A DNA stretch of 64,000 nt from Desmodesmus armatus (Eukaryota; Chlorophyta; Chlorophyceae; Sphaeropleales; Scenedesmaceae), in assembly GCA_007449985.2 (NCBI GenBank), contig VIIQ02000649.1, forward strand, positions 62,001 to 126,000, written 5' to 3'. The notes under the pieces are model-generated. The model had not been told where the DNA came from, made no database searches, and saw only the letters and a program-made list of their open reading frames with translations. Both the position numbers and the translations under genes were made by a program. Below are positions 10,452 through 23,238 of the stretch, in pieces. Each line of letters opens with the position of its first letter. Position 1 is the first letter of the stretch.

Positions 10452-13400
10452 ATGCAGGAACGAGCCGTCCTGGCTGCTACTGCCCTCCTACTTGTGTGCC
10501 TAGCTCAGCATGCTCACAGCACGCTGGCGATCAGCAGTTCAACATGCCAGCAGTACAACACGAGCTCCAAGCGGGACCCCACCAAACTAAACGTCCATCT
10601 GGTACCCCACACCCACGACGATGCTGGCTGGCTGAAGACTTTCGACCAGTACTTCTGGGGTACTCGGCAGGACATACAGGTCTGGCCGTGTGCTGCAGTC
10701 ACAGGCCCTGGACAATGCAGGGGTTGCGCTGCTCCGGTGCATTTGCTAAAGGGTTCCCTGCCATCTGTCACTGGGTGGATGTGTGTCTATGATGCATTGT
10801 GGTTGCAGCAACGGAATACTTTTTGAGGGACACCTCGTCGTTTGTTCGTCTGAGCATTATGCCATTGCAGCAGCAGGCCATCAGCTACCTGTCTCTTCTA
10901 TATGATGGCGGGACTAGGATGCTGCAGCTTGTTTTTGCAGTCAACGTGTTGCTCAATGCAATGCTGCTACTAGCACGAATTGGCCTGCTGTTGTTGCCAC
11001 GCCACGCCACGTCGCGTTGTGCTGTGCCGTGCTATGTAGTGCCATTGGCATCCATGTGGCTCTATGTGTGACTGTATGTCGCCGTGTCTGCGTGCACTGT
11101 GTGTATGTGTTGCATGTGTTTCCCTGCAGGGTGCTTCAGTTCAGTATGTGCTGAGCACTGTGCTGCATGCACTCAAGGACAACCCAGACAGGAGATTCAG
11201 CTATGCAGAGATGGTGAGAAAGGCAGCACTCAATGCACCCACCGTGACACCTCTCGTCGACAGCTCGTGCAGAGACCTAGAGATAGCTGCACCTTTTAAT
11301 ATGGTCAATTACAACCTGACCGCCCAGCTGCATGCTGTGCCTCAGTCCTGCTTCGTGTGGATTGTGCACTCTCTATCGAGCAACAATCCCCTTGCGCACT
11401 GGCCTGCCTGTATGCTGCCACCCTATTCCCCCATGCCTTCATCACTCCCCAGACCTATGTTCCCTTCCTGTCCTCCCCCCCCCCCCCCCCCCAAACTTCA
11501 ACTTGCTAAATCTTTCACTCCTGCCACCTTCAAGCAAGTTGGCCCCCCTCTTTTCTTCAGTCCTTCTTCAGTGCTTGGTGGAGTCATCAATCACCCCAAG
11601 TGCAAGACAAAGTGCGACAGCTGGTGGCACAGGGGCGCCTGGACCTCACTGCCTCAGTGCTCACCTCCCCCCCCCCCCCCTATCTGCTACTAATGCATCT
11701 CCTGACCTACTCCCCTGCCTGCACACTGCCGCCCCCTCCCCCCCCCCCCCCTCCCCCCCCCCCCATTCCCTTCCTTCAGTCTTTTTTTAGTGCTTGGTGG
11801 AGTCGTCAGTCACCCCAGGTGCAAGATGAAGTGAGGCAACTGGTGACACAGGGGCGCCTGACCCCCCCCCTGGCACTTAGCTATCCCTCATCCAACCTCC
11901 CCTGACTCTCGCACCTGCCTGTACCCTGCCACTTGTCTCGCCCCCTGTCCCTCCCCCCCCCCCCCTTCCACCAGTCCTTTTCAGTGCTTGGTGGAACCGT
12001 CAGTCACCCTCGGTTCAAGATGAAGTGAGGCAACTGGTATCACAGGGGCGGCTGGACTTCATCAACGGGGGATGGGTGCAGCATGACGAGGCAGCAGCCC
12101 ACTACGCTGCAATGATCGACCAGACCACACGAGGACACAGGTGATAGGGTTTTGAAGGGGGGGGGCTGAGGTCAGGGGAGTGTGAGCGGAAAGGGAAGCT
12201 TCGTCAACGGCGGCTGGGTGCAGCAGTCAAGGCGGCCGCACACTATTCCGCAATGATTGACCACACCACACGCGGTCACAGGTGGCAAAGGGCTCTGCGT
12301 GTGGGGTGTGCGTGTGTAGGAAGGGGGGGGGGGGACGGCAGGGGCCCGGATGGCGGGGGGGGGGGGCGAGGGGGGAGGGGGCGTGTGAGGAGGGGGGGGG
12401 CGTCAATGGGGGCTGGAGGCAGCATGACAAGGCAGCTGCGCACTGCATGGCAGCTTCTGAACAGGCTAAATGCGGACACAGGTCAGAGGGGGAAATTCTG
12501 GCCGGGGGGGGGGGGGGGGGGGGCTCACCGATCCTCCCCCACCCCCCCTACCCCCCCCCCCCCCCACACACACACACACACGCGCACACACATGGGCAAG
12601 TCACACGTTTGCTGTCACTCACAGCGTGGCTGTTGCTGGGCTGCGGCTGCAGCACCTCTTGTTCAAGCCACCTGACTCACCCCCCCCCCCCCCTCAAACC
12701 CCCCCCCCCCCCCCGCCCCCACCCCACACCCCACCCCACCCCGCCCGTCGTTTCCCTGCAGGTTCTCAACAAGACGTTTGGTGTGACCCCGCGTGTGGGG
12801 TGGCAGATTGACCCGTTTGGCCACTCGTCCACTCAGGCCGCCCTGATGTCTGCTGCTGTGGGCTTTGAGGCACTCTTCTTGGCAGGGCTGACTACCAGGT
12901 GTGGCGATAAGGATGGACCACCCGGGGGGGGGGGGGGGGGGGGAGGGATCATGCACGGGGGGGGGGGGGGGGGGGCAAAGCACCAGGGGGGGGGGAGACT
13001 GGCTGGGGGAGGGGGGGGTACTATGGTGTGTGTGGGGGGGGGGGGGCACCCTGATGGCAGCTGCGGTGGGCTTTACGGTGTTGTTCTTTGGCAGGGCTGA
13101 CAACCAGGTGCGGCGATAAGGGTGGTCAACAGCCTGAGGGGTGGGGGACTATCCCGGCCCGGCGGGGGGGGGGGGGGTGACTATTACGGTGTGTGTGTGT
13201 GGGGGGGGGGGGGGGACACCGCCCTGATGGCTGCTGCTGTGGGATTCGAGGCTCTGTTCTTTGGCAGGGCTGACTACCAGGTGTGGCGACAAGGATGGAC
13301 GATGGGGGGGGGGGGCATCAAGGGGGGAGACTGTCGGGGGGGGGGGGGGGACTGTTACGGTGTGTGGGGTGGGGTGGGGGATGGGGGCTGATGGCTGCTG

Positions 13401-16400
13401 CTGTGGGCTTTCAGGGCTCTTCTTTGGACGGGCTGACTGCCAGGTGGGGTGATAGGCTTGTGTTAAGGGGGGGGGGTAGCAGGCGTAATACACAATACTT
13501 GTCATGAATAGGATGCGCATATAATGAACACATCATGACCACGATTCAAGATGAGAGTGTTGTGTGCCGTGTGTGTGCTGGTGTGTGCTGCAGGACATGC
13601 ATGTTCGTGCTGGCAAGAAGCAGCTGGAGTTCTGTGGAGGGCATCAGCGTCATGGGGGGAGTACGGCCAGGTGAGGGGGGAGGGGAGGGGGTAAAACCAA
13701 GGGGGGAGGGGTGAACAGGAGGGGGGGGGGGTGAACAAGAGGGTGACAGACGAGGGGAGGGGTAAGAGGAGAGGGTGAGTCAGATGCATTGCTGGTGCCT
13801 GTAACAGGGCCGTACCCGCAAAAAAATGCACGACAGATCTGCTCTAGAGACCTGCTGTGAGGTCTACAGGTCGTAGCAGTGCCTGATGTGTGATGATGTG
13901 TTGGCACCAGTAAGAGTCGCAGCACAGCCAGATGCTCAATGTTTACGTCAGTTCTGCCCCCCCCCCCCTTCCTCCCAGGTGTTTGCCCACAACTATCCAT
14001 CAGGCAACTACGGGCCCCCCACTGGGTTCAACTTCGACTGGGGCTCATGGGACGATCCCATCGTGGTGAGTTGAGGCTGGCTGGCTGCTGCATCACTCAT
14101 TCAGCTGGACAAACCTCCTTTTGTACCATGGATGTTCACGCTCAGCACCTTGGCCGGTGCACTGTAGAACCGACCACGTGGTCGGTTCTACAAGGGGTAC
14201 ACACCTTGCAGGGGGGGTGAGAATGAATCTCATGGGTACTGCACTCAGCTATAGAGCAAGTCCTAAGGAACAAGCTGCTATGCTTAAATGTGCAGCCATG
14301 CTCTAGTGTTTCCGCAATTGCAATAAACGTGTGCCCCGCTGCGCCCCTTGTCGGAAAGCTGATTTCGCGTTTTTTCGGGCCAAGCTGGCCCAGCACAGCC
14401 TGTCAGGATTTTGTCCTGTATCTCTGCAAGGCAGTGCTAGCGTGTGGTGTGTATCTGTGCTGTCTCCTGGCAGCACTGACTGAGTGTTGCTGCAGTGACA
14501 TTGCGCAGTCTCGCCCTGCACTGCGCTGCAGGGCCAAAGTGGGTTTCTGGGACCCTGTGTCACTAGTGTGACCTTCAGCATGCTGTATTGCCTGCTAGTC
14601 TCGCTCCGGGCTCACCTGCCCAGCCGATTCCGCTTGTAAGTGATGTTGTGAGTGCGAATGTGCTGCCAAATGCTGGCGCGCCCTTGCTTTTTTGTTCGTG
14701 GTCGGGTCACGTAACCGGTGTGCCTGTTTCTGGCACTCCTGGTGCCTCAGAAACCGCCCTGTGCTCAGCTTCGAGGGAACAGCCTGGCAGGGTCCGTGGG
14801 TTCGTGGGGTGAATGTGCGCAGTAAGTGCGATTAATCAAAGCAATGTTCGCTGCTGATGCTTGCGGCTGGCTGGGGTGACGTCGAGCAACAGCTGGAGAA
14901 ACATTCGCACCCCCCCTGTTGCATGCCTCAACATTGTTGTCCTGGCCAAAGTCAAAGTGTGCAATCTCTCTCTGGTGCACTTTCATGGTGCACCACATCG
15001 CCCCCTCCCCCTACACACACGCGCACGCACAGACGATTCCAGTACTCCAGAGTATAATGCTGCCCCTGCTTTCGTCCCATCTCCTCCCCCCCTCAGGATG
15101 ACCCCAGCAGTCCCGAGTACAACGTACCGGCCCGTGTGAATGCTTTTGTGTCTGCAGCGCATCTGTGGTCCGTCCAGATGGCTGGCAACGACGTGATGTT
15201 CATGATGGGAAGTGACTTCCAGTACGCCAATGCACACGCATGGTTCGTCAACCTGGACAGGTGCGATGCAGGGGGCGGGTGTTTTGAAAAAGGAATTCTG
15301 CCCCTGCACTCTATCGTACTGCACCTTACTGTACTGCAATGCACTGGACTGTGCTTGCTTGTACTGCACTGCAAGGTGCACCTTTGTGTCTGCAACTGCA
15401 GCTTGTGCTGTGTTGCTTGTGCCTCTGCACAGTACTGTTTTTCATGTGCTGTGTGCTCTGTGCTGCTGTTGTGTTGCAGGTTGATTCATTACGTGAATCT
15501 CGATGGCCGTGTGAACGTGCTGTACTCCACCCCCGCTGCTTATGTTGATGCCAAGGCGGCCTACAGTGACACAGCATGGCCTGTCAGAACGGACGACCTT
15601 TTCCCCTATGCTGACTGCCCCCATTGCTACTGGACAGGTACGTGTGGCACCGGGGGGGGGGGGGGGGGGAGTGGGGGGTGGGGGGGGGTGAGTGGCTTGG
15701 GTGCTGAGGCATACATCTGCACGCATGATGTATTGGGTTCCAACCCACGGTAAGGCGGTTATGTCGATGCCAAGGTGTCCAGTGATACAGCCTGGCCTGT
15801 GGAAATTGACATCTTCCCCTGTGCAGACAGCCCACACTGTTACTGGGCAGGTATGCGTGGTGTGTGTGTCGTGGTGGTAGGGGGGCGGGGGGCGGAGAGA
15901 ACACGTGCGCACAGCAGCGCATGCACATATTAGGATCGCATGCATGCCACCCATGCACGCTTCATGCCAATGCACAGCATGCAGGCAACTGCATCTGGAT
16001 GTGGCAAGCCAACTGTTCCGGTGATGCACTTGCTGCTTGCTGCTGGTTCTACTGCCTCCTCAGGCTACTTCACCAGTCGTCCAACCAGCAAGGGGTACAT
16101 CAGACACGCAACAGCATATCTTGCCGCTGCTCGACAGCTGCAGGCCCTGGTACCTACACCACCCCCTGCAACAACACAGCAGCAGCAGCATAGCAAGGAT
16201 GTGGCGGCTGCGCTCAACAGTGGCAGCAATGGTGGCGGCTGCAGTGGCAGCAGTGGCGGGGGCTGTGGTGGCAGCAATGGCAACGGCTGCAGTGGCAGCA
16301 GTGGCAGCAATGGCGGCTGCAGTGGCAGCAGTGGCGGCGGCTGCAGTGGCAGCAATGGCGGCAGCAGTCTTGATGCGCTTGAGGCTGCTGTGAGTCTGAC

Positions 16401-18088
16401 TCAGCACCATGACGCAATCACGGGCACTGAGAAGCAGGCAGTGGCCAATGACTATGCCAGGTGGGAGTGGGGGGTGGGGGGGGGGGGACAGAACCTGGGG
16501 GGGGGGGGGGAAAGAACCTGGGGGGGGGGGGGGCGGGAGGGACCAGATGCAGGGGCGAAGGGGGGGGGGGTGAGGGGGGGAGGAGGCCAGATGCTGGGGC
16601 GGGAGGGGGGGGGGCAAGTGTGTGTGTGTGTGTGTGTCGACAGAGGGAGTACTTGGATACATGCAAGCTCACTAAGACTGTCCTACTAAGCAGGCAAGCA
16701 ACAGTGACGTAATCGCTCAGTACCGAGCACTGCGTCGATGGCAGGTGGAGACGCTAGACATCATAAACCTGCAGGAAAAAGTGGGTAATGCGAGGTAACA
16801 AGGAAAGCGTTCACCTGGTTGGGGGTGTGGCGTCCTCGACAGTCAATAGGGGCCTCCGCAGGGCGGGCAGAGTAGACATTGCTGACCAGGACTGACGACT
16901 GTAATGGACGAAATCGAGACTGCTAGAGGGGCCACATCCCTCGCTTATGCATGGCAAAGCAGCGCTGTCTCGTCCCGTTACCCCGGAATTACCTGCAGGC
17001 ACAATAAAGAGGTTGGAGATGGCAGCAGCGGTAGTCAGTAAAGGGCGTAGAATCTCATATGGGCGGCATGAAGGCTTCCTCCTAGTGTGGCTCGATGTGT
17101 CTTGAAGGTCAAAGTGAACGCTGCCGGTGATAAGGGCGTGGGTCGTTGTCAGGGTCTGGGAGGAAGGGCATAGGAGTTTGACTGGTAGGACAGCCTGCTG
17201 AACAACAGCAGTCACAGCATGCACTCGGCAATCAAGTGAGTAAGGAAACGCACATGCCTGTGTAGGCAGCATAGAACCTGCAGGTAGTAATGGAAGGGAA
17301 TGAGGGAAGACAGCAGGAGAACCTATAGCTATAGGATGCATACACGCTGATGTATGCTCCTAGTGCAAACAGCGACACAGCGGATAGCTGCTGCTGAGTG
17401 TTTGCCTACCTACGAAAGCAAAACTCGGGCTGCATGCAGCTCCCCATGTCAGGTAGAAAACAATGTGCCGTTCAACGAGAATGCACAGGAAAACTGCAGA
17501 GCAGCATCTGCAGATAACGAGGTTGCCAATCAACTTGGCGTTAGGCTTTGATCGAACGCAAATGAAATTCAAATTAACCTCTTGCGGGAGCATAAAGCTC
17601 ACAGCCTGTGTGTGTGTGTGGGGGGGGGGGGGGGTAGTGCACAGGTAGTGCCTGATACTTATGCCAGGTGGGGAACAGGAGTGCAGGTTCGCGGTTGCAT
17701 TGGGCTGGGTGAGTGGGTGCGCGGGGGGGGGGGGGGGGAGATTAGGTGAGTTGGGTGGGTCAATGGGGACGAAACGGGTGTTTGCGTACAAGCACATGAG
17801 CGGGCCCGGGGGGGGGGGGGGCGGGGGGGGGGGGGTGAGGTTGTGCCCTGCAGCGCAGTGATGCTGGGTCGCAGCACCACCCACCAGATGTTTTCTACCA
17901 TGACGAGTCATGTGTCTGTGCAACACCCACCCACCCACCCTGTCACTACTGCCAGTGCTGCTGCTGCTGCTGTCACTGCTGCTGCTGCAGGTACCTCTAC
18001 CTCGGCCTTCAGGAAGCATCTCAGGTGGTCAATGATGCACTCACTGCACTGCTCACTGCACAACCGCCACCATCAAACATGCAGGCAT

Positions 18089-18155
<67 letters not shown>

Positions 18156-19997
18156 TAGCAGCAGCAGTAGCAGCGGCAGCGGCGCTCGTGGTGGTGATGA
18201 CGGGCTGGTTCCACGAAGCTGGCGGCTGCAGCAGCTGTTGCACTGGGCCTTGCAGAACCTACACTACTACTTGTTCCCAAGCACAGCCGCCAGTACCAGT
18301 ACCAGCAGCAGCAGAAGCAGCAGCAGCAGCAGTAGCAGCAGCGGCGGCTCGGTTGGGCTTCAGTTGGTGCAGTGCCCGCTGCTGAATGTGAGTGTGTGTG
18401 GCGCCACAGTGGCAGCAACTGCAGCAGCACCAGCAGACAGCCAGACTGCTATACGCAACCAAGGGCACCAAGCAGCAGCAGCAGCAGCAGCAGCAGTAGG
18501 TGGTGTCCATGAGGGTAAGGATCAGTCTCAGGGCCGTCATCGGTTGAGTAATCATGTAAGGCAGTTGAAGGTCAGTCCCAGCAGCAACAACAACCACCAA
18601 CACATCACCAACGCTGCCGCCAACCACCCTACCACCGTAAGCAGCAGCAGCACCAGCAGCAGGAGGAGTAACATCACTACTTCTTCAGCAGGAGCAGCAG
18701 GTGTGTCACACACAGATCTCACCAGCAGCAGCAGCAGCAGCAGCAGTGGTGGTCAGGCTGGTGTGTTGGTTGTGGCATACAACTCTCTGGGTGTGTCCCG
18801 TCAGGAGGTGGTGAGGGTGCCGGTCAGCCAACCGGCAGCAGCAGCAACCTACAGCGTGCAAGGTGGGTGGCGGTTGACAACAGCAGCAGCAGAATGCCAC
18901 AGCAGTGTGCGCTACATGTGGTACACTGACAGATCTGACCACCCAGTATCCAAATCTTGACACAGCACGGCATGGCACAGCGCAGCACACCACACATACT
19001 TCCTCACTACAGCGCACTTCACATCCTGGGTTCAGCACAGTCAGCACCTCTGGGAGGTTGGAACCTTGTCCCGCATACCTGTACTGTACTGAACCAACGT
19101 ATTGCGTGATTTGTCATTGCAGATGCTGATGGTACTGCTGTTCCCGCCCAGCTACTGCCTGTGAGCCCAGCCACGACAGCACTACAGCAAGGGCTCATGA
19201 CAGCAGGTGAGGTGAACACACCAACAGCCTTGCTTCGACGCTTGGGGGGGGGGGGGGGGGGGGAGTAAAGAGAAAGGGGGGGGGGGGGGAGGCAAGTGAG
19301 CCCAGCCACCACAGCACTGCAGCAAGGGCTCATGAGAGCAGGTGAGCCGACTCACCAGCCCGGCTCTGAAGCTTGCGGGGGGGAGAGGGGGAGGGGGGGG
19401 GGGGCGAGGGGGAGTGAGAAGGGAGGGGGAAGAAGTTGAGAAGGGGGGGGGGGAGGGGGGCAGGGGTGCAGCACTACACCAAGGTCTTATGAGCGCAGGT
19501 GAGGTGTAAGCTACCAACAGCCCTCTGAGATGCCTTGTTCGAAAGAATGTTGGGCCAGGGGGACTGCAGGCCATGTGATGGGGCGAGGAATGTTGGGAGA
19601 AAGGAGGGAGGGGTGCAGGGGCTGGCGTCACTCCCATCTGCTACAATATTGATAGACAACGCACAAGGCACAGCAACGGCACCTCCCCTTCCCTTCCCCC
19701 ATGATGCAGCACGTCTACATATAAAAAGCATGCAGCTGCTCTTCTTGCAATCAACAGTACTGCTGCTGCTGCTGCTACTGCTGCTGCTGCTGCTGTGGTG
19801 CCCTTGCCTGCAGGCCTTCTGTCAGACCCCTCAGCAGCAGCAAGCCATGAGCTGGCATTCACGGCTGACCTTCCCCCCTGGGCTATGCCACATACGCCCT
19901 CACAACCACAACCACTCCCCCAAGCACCAGCACAATCCATCCACCCCCCATACACCCCCCAGCACCAACATCCTCTGGCAAAACACCACTCAAACAT

Positions 19998-20032
<35 letters not shown>

Positions 20033-23000
20033 TACAGCAGCAGGTGGCCCATCTGTCCTTGACTCCCTGCAACCGCCTTCAAGCCCAACTTCAGCAGCAG
20101 CAGCAGGAGCAGCAGCAGCAACAGCAGCAGCAGCAGCGGCAGCAGCAGCGCCGCACCCTCAGGTTTCCAACGGTGTGTTAAACCTGACGCTGCATGCTGT
20201 CACTGGCCGGCTGCTGTCTGTGTCAGCAGCGGATGGCAGCTGGGTGATGCAGCTCACACAGGAGCTGATGTGCTACAGGAGCAGCACAGGAGACACACCA
20301 GCAGCAGCAGCAGCAGAAAACGGGCTTGAGTCACAGGTGGCGGCAGCAACGGCGGCGGCAGCCACCGGCAACCATGCAGCAGCAGAAGCAGCGGCAGCAG
20401 CAACAGCAGGGGTTCACAAACAATCAAGACCGGGCTGTACTGGTGGAGGCAGCAAGAGTGTTGGTGTTGGGTGTGGTGGTGATGGTGGTGAGTCTGATGG
20501 TGGTCAGAGTAGTGGGGCCTACATCTTCAGGCCTGATGGACAGACACAGGTGAGAGCAGCAGCAGCAGCAGCAGCAGCCACTGGCCCTGCTTTGCTGATA
20601 ACACAGACAAACTTTTGTGTTCTCCCTGCTGCTAGAGTGGGGTGGGGTGGGGTGGTGGGTGAGGACAGGGGGCATGAAGATGTGTGGGTGTGTGTGTGTG
20701 GGGGGGGGGGGGGGGGGCGCTGTGTTGGGCGTAATGGTGATGCTGTGTTGGGTGTGGTGATGGTGGTGAGTCTGATGGTGGTCAGAGTAGTGGGGCCTAC
20801 ATCTTCAGGCCTGATGGACAGACACAGGTGAGAGCAGCAGCAGCAGCAGCAGCAGCCACTGGCCCTGCTTTGCTGATAACACAGACAAACTTTTGTGTTC
20901 TCCCTGCTGCTAGAGTGGGGTGGGGTGGGGTGGTGGGTGAGGACAGGGGGCATGAAGATGTGTGGGTGTGTGTGTGTGGGGGGGGGGGGGGGGGGGCGCT
21001 GTGTTGGGCGTAATGGTGATGCTGTGTTGGGTGTGGTGATGGTGGTGAGTCTGATGGTGGTCAGAGCAGTGGGGCCTACATCTTCAGGCCTGATGGACAG
21101 ACACAGGTGAGAGCAGCAGCAGCAGCAGCAGCAGCCACTGGCCCTGCTTTGCTGATAACACAGACAAACTTTTGTGTTCTCCCTGCTGCTAGAGTGGGGT
21201 GGGGTGGGGTGGTGGGTGAGGACAGGGGGCATGAAGATGTGTGGGTGTGTGTGTGTGGGGGGGGGGGGGCGCTGTGTTGGGCGTAATGGTGATGCTGTGT
21301 TGGGTGTGGTGATGGTGGTGAGTCTGATGGTGGTCAGAGCAGTGGGGCCTACATCTTCAGGCCTGATGGACAGACACAGGTGAGAGCAGCAGCAGCAGCA
21401 GCAGCAGCCACTGGCCCTGCTTTGCTGATAACACAGACAAACTTTTGTGTTCTCCCTGCTGCTAGAGTGGGGTGGGGTGGGGTGGTGGGTGAGGACAGGG
21501 GGCATGAAGATGTGTGGGTGTGTATGTGTGTGTGTGGGGGGGGGGGGCGCTGTGTTGGGCGTAATGGTGATGCTGTGTTGGGTGTGGTGATGGTGGTGAG
21601 TCTGATGGTGGTCAGAGCATTGGGGCCTACATCTTCAGGCCTGATGGACAGACACAGGTGAGAGCAGCAGCAGCAGCAGCAGCAGCCACTGGCCCTGCTT
21701 TGCTGATAACACAGACAAACTTTTGTGTTCTCCCTGCTGCTAGAGTGGGGTGGGGTGGGGTGGTGGGTGAAGACAGGGGGCATGAAGATGTGGGGAGGGG
21801 GACCCGTTGTGGGCATGTTGGTGGTCATGTTAGTGTTGGTTGTGGTGGTGATGGTGAGCCTGATGGGGGCCAGGGCAGTGGGGCCTACATCTTCAGACCA
21901 GATGGACAGGCACAAGTGGGAGCAGCAGCAGCACCCCTCAGCAGCAGCAGTACACCTCTCCCATCCCTACCAATGCACTGCACATACGTGCTCTGCTGCC
22001 AGTGTTTGAGGGTGTCAGCAGACCCAACAGCGGGGTGAGAGCAGCAGCAGGCCAGTGACAGTTGTTTCCGTGTTACCCCCCCCCCCCCCACACACACACA
22101 CACACACATGCTGCTAGAGTGGGGCACTGGCTTCTCTTTGCTGAACATGCAAACATACTGTCGCCTCTCCCTGCTGGTAGTGTGGGTTGGGAAACCCTAA
22201 ACCCTAAACCCTAAACCCTAGTGGGACACACCACACACACCCCACCTGAGGCTACACACCCGGTACCTTCCCACAGCATGCACGGCAGCACATGCCTCAA
22301 CAGACCTGTCAAACCATTTCACACTTTGATGTTATCCTGTGTGTACCCTTGTCGCAGGGAGCCATCCCACTGCTGGCCCCAGATCAGCCTGCCAGCCTGC
22401 ACGGCAGCACGTACTCAACATATCCGTCACCACGTCACACTTTGCCGTTGGTGTGTAAGGCATTGAACTTGACTCACGCATCACTGTGTATGCTGTGTGT
22501 ACCCTTGCTGTAGGACGCCATCCCACTGCTGGCCCCAGATCAGGCTGTGTTACAGCCACACTGATCAAACCATGCCTCCCTCACACTTATCAGCCAATTT
22601 CCACCTTGCTGTTTGTGTGTGTATGCTTGTCGCAGGGAGCCATCCCGCTGTTGGCCCCAGATCAGCCTGTGTCAGTAACCGTCAGGTCAGGTCATGTGCT
22701 CACAGAGGTGGTTCAGGTGTGGAACAGCTGGGCAGCCCTCACCACACGACTGAGGGCAGGAGCCGATACCATCGAGCAGGTGAGGTATCTCCCTCTCCAC
22801 CCCCCCCCCCCTCCCCATTCCCATCAGGATCCCCCCTTCCCTCTCCCCCCCCCCTTCCCTCTTTGTCCCCCCCCCCCCCTGTGCTTACAGAGGTGGTCCA
22901 GGTGTGGAATAGCTGGGCAGCACTCACCACACGACTCAGGGCTGGGGCTGATACCATCGAGCAGGTAGGGTGGGTTGGTCCCGTAATGGAGGGGGGTGGA

Positions 23001-23194
23001 GGGCAGGGAGGGGTGTGCGTGGTTTGGGGGGGGGGGGGGGGCGAGAGGGAATAAGGGGGGTGGGCAGGGTTGGTGTGCCTTGACTGGAGAGCTTTGACAG
23101 AAGCCCCTGACCCAAGTACCAACATAGCCGTGGGGGTTGGGGTACTGTGATGGCATGTCTGGGTCAGTTGGACTTGTGCATATCACGGCACCGA

Positions 23195-23238
<44 letters not shown>

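Noticed and set aside
12282..13391. Gly-rich frames through the G-runs
   Set aside because: They are intron sequence of the mannosidase gene read through homopolymers.
20519..21505. 328-codon minus-strand open frame across the 278-bp repeats
   Set aside because: It is the antisense of the tandem repeat array, repeating the same Pro/Thr/Cys-rich peptide. It exists only because the unit length keeps frame.
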